Shown one piece after another: positions 59,901 through 64,000 of a DNA stretch of 64,000 bases; position 1 is the first letter of the stretch, and every line of letters begins with the position of its first letter. The stretch spans positions 3,972,896 through 4,036,895 of the forward strand of contig CM043793.1 of NCBI GenBank assembly GCA_023974075.1, read 5' to 3'. The notes beneath the pieces were generated by a model. It was not told the DNA's origin. It searched no databases and saw only the letters and a program-made list of their open reading frames with translations. The stretch comes from Chaenocephalus aceratus. Lineage: Eukaryota > Chordata > Actinopteri > Perciformes > Channichthyidae. The translations under genes were made by a program, and so were the position numbers.

Positions 59901-61950
59901 CCTTTCCTTCATCCCACCAGCATCCCAGGTCTTTCTCAATTTATAAACTGAGTTACTGCAAGAACCGACCAAAGTTACATCAGTGAAGAATAAAGGTACA
60001 TGTGTCACTAGTGGTCATAACTATAGCAGTGTGTGGATGTGTGTTTCTCCCAGGAGACAGAGATTGCAATGACAGAGCTGACTATATACAAGACGGCCTC
60101 TCCCTCAGAAGCCAGTGATCCAGGTAGGACATACTTACACACCAGGCCGAGTGTCGATTGGCTGATAACGGCTCTCAATCTTTGTACTGCACTTTGATAG
60201 GATGATCAGGGGGAACAAAAACGCTGTGACAGTGGTTCTCCAGTGTCATGTACAGTAACTCCTGCTGTATGGTACTCTCAAGCTGTTTTCTTGTGCCAGG
60301 ATAACTCAATTAAAGCTCTCCTATCATGCAAAATGCACTTTTTGATGTCTTTTACACATAAATATGTGTCCCCGTGAGTCAGGGAACTCACAAACTGTCA
60401 GAAAACAAAACCCTCTCTCTTTTCCTCCGTACCCAAATCTCTAAAAAACGGGGATACAACAGAGCTGATCCAGATTAGCTGCGTAATGACGACATCACTC
60501 AAATGTGGGCTGGCTTTACACCCACGGCCCTATCAGAAACTTCGCTATCAGAAACAATGTGCGACGTGTTTTGGACGTAATATGGTCTTTGTTTACATTA
60601 GCAAGCATCGCTAACACTCAGAGCTAACCTGTACTGAGAGAGAGTATGTGTAAAAAGCAGGAAATAAAAAAAGGAACTCAGCTTGTAGTAAACCCGCAAG
60701 AAAAGAAGCATTTGAGCTCCATACTGTTTCAGAAATAATAATAGTTTTGAACATGATCTGGCGTTTAATCACGCAGCATTTAGTTTAAAAAAAAAAAAAT
60801 GTTCAAATCTTTTTTTGTATAAAGCTTTAGACCCAGAATCAGCATTTCTCTTACGGTACGTCCACACGGCAGCGTGCGTTGAAGCTTGCCGGTGGGCGTG
60901 TCTGGCCTGCGACCAACAGCCAATCACATTAATCTCCCGCCCCGGACACACAAGCACGCGGTTTGATTGGCTAGTGCTTGTACTGGCATATGATTTGATT
61001 GGCTGGCGCTTCCGTCAACACTTGAAAAGTTGAACTTTTTCTCAACTTTTCGAAGCGAGCAACGGAGGCACAATGCAGTTCGGCAAAGCGTGACATCACC
61101 CCATTCAAAGTGAATGGGAAGCGTCTCCGTTGAAGCAACGCACGCTGCCGTGTGGCCGTAACAGGGCTGAAATAGAGGGGTATGAGGCATGGCTAGAATG
61201 GGGGATCTGTTTGGTATTTTGAGCAAAACACTTCATAGACATGTTTTTTATATATTTGTATTTATCTGATGCCAATGGGCAGAAGCGTTGGACGCTTCAA
61301 CGCACGCCGCTGTGTGGACGGGCCGTCAGAGAGATATATCTATAATATATGCCTACAAATAGTATAATAGGAGACCTTTAAAACATATTAAGCTGCTTGG
61401 GAAAGAAACGCCCTCTGGTCGGGAACCATTTACATGCACAGAAACGTATTGAACACAACACCACATCTTTTGGAATGTGTTTTACTTTTGTTAGTAGGAC
61501 CATTCACCAAATCTTTTGTTTCATTGTAAATAAATGTTCTGATACCAAGTGTGTTTGATCTTTTTCTATTTAGTCTCAGACAGAAGTCCCCGAGTGGTAT
61601 CAGCATCACCGGGCGTCCCTCTGCGTCTCAAGCCTCCGCTCCAGCATCAGCCTCAGCTCCACCTCCAGCCTCAGCTCCAGTTCCAGCGTCAGCTCCGGCC
61701 TCAGCTCCAGCTCCGGCCTCAGATCCAGTTCCAGCCTCAGATCCAGTTCCAGCCTCAGCTCCAGCCTCAGATCCAGCTCCAGCCTCAGTTCCAGCCTCAG
61801 CTCCAGCCTCAGCTCCAGCCTCAGTTCCAGCCTCAGCTCCACCCTCCTCTTCCTCAGCAGCAGCCTCCCTCCCCAGCATTGAGCCACCGGAGGAAAGAAA
61901 GGATGCGCCGCTCCAACAGTGACCCGGTGTTTGATAGACATTGCTGCTAA
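31817..61950 (+). CDS. entrep1: Endosomal transmembrane epsin interactor 1 (FAM189A2), exons 1-9
   Basis: A four-pass membrane protein of endosomes and plasma membrane; the mammalian protein binds the ubiquitin ligase ITCH through PPxY motifs and affects receptor endocytosis. Exons: 31817-32095, 45188-45243, 47570-47680, 53983-54101, 55573-55680, 56535-56667, 59332-59467, 60054-60123 and 61574-about 61950. Membrane segments are LLSLGLLQLLLGGSMVALCF (exon 1), VILSGIVG plus the second half of exon 2, VNVFVLLSVVCVLLNLAGF (exon 3) and VLFALCALNALTTAVCLM (exon 5). The cytoplasmic tail has PPPSYFSTFYSYTPR, then IPLPHIYGARIKGVEVFCPL and the PPPPYE WW ligand, later RRSNSDPV. These match human FAM189A2 by memory, and tjp2 is the expected neighbour. 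Exons 2, 4 and 6 are each one base short of the family frame. The human C-terminal region is not seen and may lie beyond the window. Confidence 0.88.
32464..34292. mobile_element. Element with 67-bp inverted ends (AGGCRCATTCACACC)
   Basis: The first 67 bp (aggcacattcacaccgcagt ... gttcatgagaactcttt) recur inverted at 34,226-34,292 with few differences. The flanks are AAA on both sides, a 3-bp TSD compatible with PIF/Harbinger. The sub-terminal gttcatgagaactnag motif is itself repeated. Its centre was later hit by a hAT element. Confidence 0.75.
32603..33778. mobile_element. hAT element with TAGTGATG ends
   Basis: Left TAGTGATGTGTCGG and right GGAATTCCCATCACTA share the inverted TAGTGATG. A perfect 8-bp TSD AAATGAAG lies at 32595-32602 and 33779-33786. 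No intact transposase is present. Confidence 0.88.
35351..35967. mobile_element. hAT MITE with CAGTGRTTCTCAAA ends (617 bp)
   Basis: Left CAGTGATTCTCAAAC and right (T)TTGAGAACCACTG are inverted. The 8-bp TSD ATCTAGAA is perfect (35343-35350 and 35968-35975). The internal gtaccccc repeats near both ends match a common fish relative of the Charlie/MER5 group. Confidence 0.9.
36707..37054 (-). pseudogene. hAT transposase catalytic-region fragment
   Basis: A 115-codon minus-strand frame reads FRTAYYLAKMNQPFTDHDSL, ELQEQNGANMGTSLHSRYSS and SSSKLSVLIDEATSAG. The SVLIDE(A/S)T block is the first catalytic Asp strand of the RNase H-like fold in ZMYM/KIAA1586-like hAT transposases. Neither the N-terminal zinc finger nor the hATC domain is open nearby. 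Confidence 0.65.
37187..37273. repeat. (CA)n microsatellite
   Basis: About 42 CA units with one slip near 37,260. It abuts the hAT transposase fragment. Confidence 0.98.
37670..38785. repeat. Satellite array, about 41-bp unit
   Basis: About 27 units of tcgtatttcataatgacaca, tttatttatttcaagagac, with small length changes. The unit has no stop in two directions, which creates artefactual frames of up to 185 codons. Confidence 0.95.
39195..39628. repeat. Two tandem copies of a short interspersed repeat
   Basis: Each copy contains gtggacaatacccacaggag, gtgaagtgtc(c)ttgcccaagg and cttgatctgatgatc, ending in a run like actgcgccacccgtcc (39,195-39,410 and 39,420-39,628). A related scrap lies at 3,220-3,290. 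I recognise it as a common fish repeat but do not assign a class. Confidence 0.65.
40400..40515 (-). pseudogene. Possible BED-type zinc finger scrap
   Basis: The minus strand reads as a broken NACCQKCNKS ... GG ... SKHLAKVLHIQTEE, with a C-x2-C pair and spaced His residues across shifted frames. A related stretch lies at 46,700-46,862. A downstream minus-strand frame (40,160-40,020) reads FKQWLYEKDVEDQEMLARLA after an acceptor-like ttattttcag. This may be a two-exon transposase remnant; I am not sure. Confidence 0.3.
42006..42346. mobile_element. TTAA MITE (AGGTGGGGTAG ends), copy 1
   Basis: Flanked by TTAA (42002-42005 and 42347-42350). The ends AGGTGGGGTAG and CTACCCCACCT are inverted and continue into ccggctcgag. 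It lacks about 11 bp of the left end compared with copy 2 at 50,048. Confidence 0.85.
42898..43205. repeat. Inverted copy of the 41-bp satellite array
   Basis: About seven units of the same sequence as 37,670-38,785 in reverse complement (gtcattatgaaatacgagtc). Together the two arrays could form a long stem around the 4-kb core. Confidence 0.95.
43361..43436. repeat. 76-bp poly(C) run
   Basis: An uninterrupted run of 76 C (poly-G on the other strand) inside the enlarged hAT element in intron 1 of entrep1. Confidence 0.98.
43954..45187. other. End of entrep1 intron 1: decayed repeats and one small MITE
   Basis: 44,260-44,370 is another scrap of the aagtacattt repeat family. At about 44,567-44,763, caca ctgaaaaaactgaa and ttcagtttttccagtgta form a palindromic MITE of about 197 bp with weakly matched TA-like flanks. 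Nothing else is recognised before exon 2. Confidence 0.5.
45188..45243 (+). CDS. entrep1: entrep1 exon 2 (one base short)
   Basis: The acceptor is tttccag and the donor CTG|GTAAGA. The first half reads VILSGIVG in the frame set by exon 1. The second half reads LTTWRRPMLLL one frame over. The expected length is 57 bp and 56 are present; the missing base falls at GTAGG|CTC, where a third G is expected. Flanking splice sites are intact. Confidence 0.85.
45244..47569. other. entrep1 intron 2
   Basis: The intron has a caacaa microsatellite near 46,325-46,350. A decayed hAT-like stretch with a BED-like scrap lies on the minus strand (46,700-46,862) similar to 40,400-40,515. No additional exon is recognised. 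Confidence 0.5.
47570..47680 (+). CDS. entrep1: entrep1 exon 3: third membrane segment
   Basis: 37 codons, phase 0 at both ends, acceptor catctccag and donor CTG|GTGAGC. It encodes VNVFVLLSVVCVLLNLAGF, then ILCCQGAQLVSSMTSCQL, nearly identical to my memory of the human exon. The frame is intact. Confidence 0.92.
48364..49622. mobile_element. hAT element with CAGGGGTMKKCAAC ends
   Basis: Left CAGGGGTCGGCAAC and right GTTGAATACCCCTG share CAGGGGT-type inverted ends. The flanking 8-mers CCGTAGGA and CTGTAGAA match at six of eight positions. It carries the N-terminal part of a transposase in direct orientation. Confidence 0.7.
48678..48980 (+). pseudogene. hAT transposase N-terminus (BED finger, GTF2IRD2/ZBED5-like)
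   Basis: A 100-codon frame begins MALSKKRKVDGENRALNPEW and has EPACLICSETVALKVPTRHY then ETKH. C-x2-C followed by H-x4-H gives a BED-type finger, and SKKRKVD at the N-terminus is typical of this hAT branch. The frame ends soon after with none of the catalytic domain, so it is internally deleted. Confidence 0.75.
50048..50431. mobile_element. TTAA MITE (AGGTGGGGTAG ends), copy 2
   Basis: Flanked by TTAA (50044-50047 and 50432-50435). The ends are AGGTGGGGTAGGTAAGTTTC and its complement, continuing to ccggctcgag. It matches copy 1 (42,006-42,346) in opposite orientation, judging by the agcattccatggaatataac block. Confidence 0.9.
51443..51530. repeat. (TG)n microsatellite with CG interruptions
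   Basis: About 88 bp of alternating purine-pyrimidine, with cgtgcgtgcacgtgcatgcg in the middle. Confidence 0.98.
51785..51960. repeat. Interspersed repeat scrap (gttagcctagcttagcac)
   Basis: The block gttagcctagcttagcacaa ... gagcagctcctctaaagatc recurs at 53,235-53,345 and in part at 53,535-53,600. I recognise it as a common fish repeat. Confidence 0.6.
52086..53217. mobile_element. CATAC-family element, copy 2 (uninterrupted, opposite orientation)
   Basis: The left end CATACCTGCCAACC and right end aaggttgtatg (with a 3-5 bp loss) match copy 1 at 6,002-11,168 read in reverse complement. Internal order agrees, including the gatataaat site where copy 1 received a hAT insertion. No TSD can be confirmed. 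Confidence 0.8.
53901..53977. repeat. (TG)n microsatellite at the entrep1 exon 4 acceptor
   Basis: TG repeats with several tggtg breaks end five bases before the acceptor tttcag at 53,977-53,982. The repeat takes the place of the usual polypyrimidine tract. Confidence 0.95.
53983..54101 (+). CDS. entrep1: entrep1 exon 4: extracellular loop (one base short)
   Basis: The acceptor is tgtgtgtttcag, directly after a TG microsatellite, and the donor AAG|GTAGCC. The exon starts IEARDVCYCC in the frame set by exon 3. It ends GPDEKLLELPPAPSCSTIRI LLK in the frame required by exon 5, so one base is missing, most simply from the CCCCC run near 54,020-54,024. Length is 119 bp against an expected 120. 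Confidence 0.82.
54326..54640 (-). repeat. LINE 3' region (reverse orientation)
   Basis: gatgagatgagatggacctc ... gggaaatccaggtgtcatag ... cagcaacagaataagaaaga matches a common fish LINE tail, read here in reverse. The simple gatga repeat is the tail end. Confidence 0.55.
55573..55680 (+). CDS. entrep1: entrep1 exon 5: fourth membrane segment
   Basis: 36 codons, acceptor tctctctctcag, donor ATG|GTACGA. It encodes KVLFALCALNALTTAVCLM and ASALRYLQIFTARTPCM, closely matching the human exon. The frame is intact. Confidence 0.92.
55768..56125. repeat. 40-bp minisatellite in entrep1 intron 5
   Basis: About nine copies of tctgtcttcttctgctgttc, cctttattgtttacttcctg, with 1-3 bp length changes. The frames of up to 226 codons over it have no other support. 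Confidence 0.95.
56535..56667 (+). CDS. entrep1: entrep1 exon 6: cytoplasmic tail with PPSY motif (one base short)
   Basis: The acceptor is ctctgtgatag and the donor CGCAG|GTAACT. It begins DEQRATAEERRSLLR in the frame set by exon 5. It continues VPDPDEFVAPAPPPSYFSTF and YSYTPRLAR one frame over, which is the frame needed for exon 7. Length is 133 bp where 134 are expected. The break is at CAGGTCC, where CAGGGTCC would restore the frame. Confidence 0.85.
56736..59294. mobile_element. hAT element with CAGTGTTG ends filling entrep1 intron 6
   Basis: Left CAGTGTTGTGCTAGTTACT and right CGCGTTAGTCCCAACACTG are inverted at CAGTGTTG. The 8-bp TSD GTCACATG is perfect (56728-56735 and 59295-59302). 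It contains a broken minus-strand BED finger frame (58,680-59,066) and an AGGCCTGTCGCGATAA end-like stretch near 57,343 from another element. Confidence 0.9.
58681..59066 (-). pseudogene. hAT transposase BED-finger region, frameshifted
   Basis: On the minus strand one frame reads WRYSHYFTFVEHKEKRVSVK then CKLCPGGSKT. A shift near 58,880 leads to SLKHLQKQHDGTKLVAKTTE in another frame. C-x2-C and H-x4-H from the two pieces make one BED finger, as in hAT-Ac transposases. The rest of the transposase is absent. Confidence 0.65.
59332..59467 (+). CDS. entrep1: entrep1 exon 7: conserved PLPHIYGARIKGVEVF block and PPPPY motif
   Basis: The acceptor is gtttgtttcag and the donor CAG|GTACAC. One base completes a split Arg codon; 45 codons follow, including IPLPHIYGARIKGVEVFCPL and DPPPPYEVV. 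The PPPPY sequence is a WW-domain ligand, expected to contact NEDD4-family ligases such as ITCH. The frame is intact. Confidence 0.92.
60054..60123 (+). CDS. entrep1: entrep1 exon 8
   Basis: The acceptor is gtgtttctcccag and the donor CCAG|GTAGGA. It has 23 codons plus one base: ETEIAMTELTIYKTASPSEA then SDP. The exit phase fits exon 9. Similarity to the human sequence is weak here, so the call rests on splice signals and phase. Confidence 0.7.
60314..61377. mobile_element. TTAA-flanked element in entrep1 intron 8
   Basis: TTAA is at 60310-60313 and 61378-61381. The ends AGCTCTCCTATCAT and ATAATAGGAGACCT are inverted. A second palindromic piece lies inside: cacacggcagcgtgcgttg near 60,868 and its complement near 61,136-61,155, a probable smaller MITE. 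Confidence 0.75.
61574..61950 (+). CDS. entrep1: entrep1 exon 9: Pro/Gln-rich minisatellite and RRSNSDPV block
   Basis: The acceptor is ctatttag. Two bases complete the codon left by exon 8; the frame reads SDRSPRVVSASPGVPLRLKP, then a Gln/Pro-rich repeat, then SPALSHRRKERMRRSNSDPV. RRSNSDPV corresponds to the human RSKSDPV. The frame stops at TAA 61,948-61,950, and a possible donor (aaag|gttggc) lies right after that stop. The human protein continues well past this point, so either this is a shortened end or the stop reflects a local indel. Confidence 0.75.
61640..61850. repeat. entrep1: Coding minisatellite (cagcctcagctccagcct type)
   Basis: A 12- and 18-bp based array of cctcagctccag and cctcagatccag units lies in exon 9. 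No unit contains a stop in any frame on this strand, so all three frames are open, as is a minus-strand frame. Only the Gln/Pro frame joins the flanking conserved residues. Confidence 0.85.
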
Positions 61951-62595
61951 AGGTTGGCTTTTTTTCTCATTTGGAATTACGCATCTTTGGAAGTTGGTAT
62001 ACAAATGTTGAAGGATTAATTTATTTATTAAGGACATCAGTAAGACATTTAATTCAACATCTTTACTGGAGGATTTACAGAAGTCCACCAACATTTATTC
62101 AGTATATAATCTAAAAGCTATCCAACCACTTTAAACACCAAACGTGCATACAAAAGGCGTGTTACTGTCAGTGTTGGGGTAGTTACTCAAAAAAGGTAAT
62201 CCCTTACTTTACTAAATTACTCACTGCTGAAAGTTATTAGTTACACTACTAGTTACATTACTTTTTGATTACTCTGTAACATCGCCAGAGATGCACCATA
62301 AATCAAATGACAAATAACAATATAAAGTTAAACCTTATTTCTGCCAGATCAGCACAAACCCTTAATCTAATAAGGACAGCACTGATCACAGAGCTCTGTC
62401 CGGTCCGGTCCTCGGTAATTTTTTCCGAGCTGTGTATAACTACACTTGTGAAATAACGGCACTAAACGGGGTTCTTTGTAGTAACTTCCATTTACTGACA
62501 ATGGGGGCGCTGCAGAGCTACGCAGCCTCGGTTAAAGCAAACAGAATAAGACGACATGTATCAACGAACCACCGCAGCCCTGGCCCTTTCTCATT
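61951..62595. other. Downstream of entrep1 exon 9: repeat fragments
   Basis: 62,172-62,280 begins cagtgttggggtagttactc, a hAT left end. 62,400-62,525 repeats the stretch found at 13,345-13,460 (aaacggggttctttgtagta, atgggggcgctgca). No exon matching the ENTREP1 C-terminus is recognised. Confidence 0.5.
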
Positions 62596-62602
62596 TCATC
62601 AA

Positions 62603-63630
62603 ATCCCCCTCCTCGACTCCTCGGTCCTCCGGTAGTGACGCGGAAATGAATATTCAGCGCGCCATGTTGAAGGACATCTCATTTCTCTAAATGCACTTCG
62701 AGGATCGAGCATCGAGGAGGCTCTCTGGAGGAGCTCTAACCGAGGATACACTGATGGGTCCTCCACGGTCCTCCACGGTCCCTCCACGGCTCCTTCGTAG
62801 ATGCATTTCTGGGAACAGAGATGTTTCAAAACACACACCTACTGCTCCTAAAGCATAATCAGGCTACAGCCGTTGTGTATTTTATTATGTGAAGCTCTAA
62901 ATGGTCTTAGAAAAATATCGACTCTTTGTTTGTAGATATCTACTAAACTACAGAAAATACAGAGAGTAATGTAGGTCTGTTATACTGAGTGATATTATAT
63001 ACACTGCTCTGCTTTCTGCACGGACCTCCCAGCTGTTCTCACTGTAAACATCGCGACGCGATGAAAGCAGTTAATAATATAATATCCAAGGGATGCATGC
63101 AGAGCTGTCATTGGCTGAGATAAGTCCGGCCGTGCGTCACGCCTCCACCGTTCCCGGAAATGCATCCGCTGAGGAGCCGTGGAGGACCCATCAGTGTATC
63201 CTCGGTTAGAGCTCTCCAGAGAGCCTCCTCGATGCTCGTCCTCGAAGTGCATTTAGAGAAATGAGATGTCCTTCATACATGGCGCGCTGAAATCCATTTC
63301 CGGGTCACTACCGGAGGACCGAGGAGTCGAGGAGTCGAGGAGGGGAAATTTGAGTATTGAGAACCTCTATAGAGTCGTGACGCACGGCCGGACTTATCTC
63401 AGCCATGACAGCTCTGCATGCATCCCTGGATATTATATTATTAACTGCTTTCATCGCGTCGCGATGTTTACAGTGAGAACAGCTGGGAGGTCCGTGCAGA
63501 AAGCAGAGCAGTGTGTATAATATATATCACTCAGTATAACAGACCTACTCTCTTTATTTGCTTTAGTTTAGTAGATATCTACAAACAAAGAGTCGATATT
63601 TTTCTAAAACCATTTAGTGCTTCACATAAA
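62603..63630. repeat. Interleaved inverted repeats
   Basis: Segment V (62,603-62,815) pairs with V' (63,160-63,345). Segment U (62,880-63,160) pairs with U' (63,370-63,630). The order is V-U-V'-U', so the pairs are interleaved rather than nested. Example: ctgctttctgcacggacctc at 63,009 against its complement near 63,490. Confidence 0.8.
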
Positions 63631-63925
63631 ATGTGAAGCACTAACGGCTGTTAGGCTGTTAGCTGTAGGTGCGTGTGTTGTTGCACAGTGTGTAGGTGTG
63701 TGTTGTACAGTGTGTAGATGCGGCGGACAGACAGGTCTCAGTTGGTTTGGTGTCCTCTGCTTACTTTCAATACTTGTAAATAAAACTTTTGGCCCGTAAT
63801 TTATTTTCCTCATTGTAGCGACCAGAGGGGAGAGGGGGGGATATATCCAGTCTCTGATAGTGTTACGTTATTATGAGAGTGCTCTGTTTGATTCTGAAAT
63901 TGTATATATTTAGGCTATATATATA

Positions 63926-63940
63926 TGTGTGTGTGTGTGT

Positions 63941-63971
<31 letters not shown>
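63926..63971. repeat. (TG)n microsatellite
   Basis: About 46 bp of TG with one interruption, preceded by a short AT repeat. Confidence 0.97.
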
Positions 63972-63975
<4 letters not shown>

Positions 63976-64000
63976 CCGCATCTGTAGCCTGTTTATTGTC

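Noticed and set aside
61606..62094. 162-codon minus-strand frame with Leu/Glu/Arg repeats
   Set aside because: It is the antisense of the exon 9 minisatellite.

Overview
The window is vertebrate nuclear DNA, most likely from a teleost fish. It carries two neighbouring plus-strand genes with introns, set in dense transposon-derived sequence. The first is the 3' end of a tight-junction protein 2 gene (tjp2/ZO-2; exons 921-1415, 2248-2333, 3557-3701). The second is entrep1 (formerly FAM189A2), whose exons run from 31,817 to about 61,950. TJP2 and FAM189A2 are also neighbours in mammals, so the gene order supports both names. Repeat content points to fish: many hAT families with 8-bp target-site duplications (TSDs), TTAA-flanked MITEs, a Ty1/copia element, L2-like tails, and long CA/TG microsatellites.

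Layout. 1-4,140: tjp2 3' end and 3' UTR, with a LINE reverse-transcriptase scrap at the left edge. 4,140-31,690: intergenic and almost all mobile DNA. It holds a copia element inside a hAT inside another element (6,002-11,168), a 1.3-kb fold-back element (11,883-13,180), two related elements flanking an inverted spacer (13,315-19,854), a terminal-inverted-repeat element (19,899-21,433), a 6.6-kb nest with three TSD-bounded hAT insertions and a solo LTR (21,853-28,475), and an X-box-bearing tandem repeat (28,858-29,515). 31,690-61,950: entrep1. Intron 1 (13 kb) is a multi-level transposon nest; introns 3, 6 and 8 also hold large insertions. 61,950-64,000: inverted repeats and hAT fragments, no exon recognised.

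The two host genes encode membrane-associated proteins: a cytoplasmic junction scaffold ending in a PDZ ligand, and a four-pass membrane protein with a PPxY WW-ligand. The sequence does not show that they act together. All transposon coding regions seen are broken or partial.

Most notable: (i) the 499-bp spacer between two related elements is inverted exactly at the element boundaries, as shown by swapped, reverse-complemented TSDs; (ii) entrep1 exons 2, 4 and 6 each lack one base at a short G or C run relative to the expected frame, which suggests consensus errors or gene decay; (iii) a copia RNase H motif is amplified as an in-frame 21-bp tandem repeat; (iv) a palindromic element carries about 41-bp satellite arrays in opposite orientation near both ends; (v) palindromic RFX-like X-boxes lie in repeats upstream of entrep1. 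Family names come from recognition of motifs; no database search was possible.
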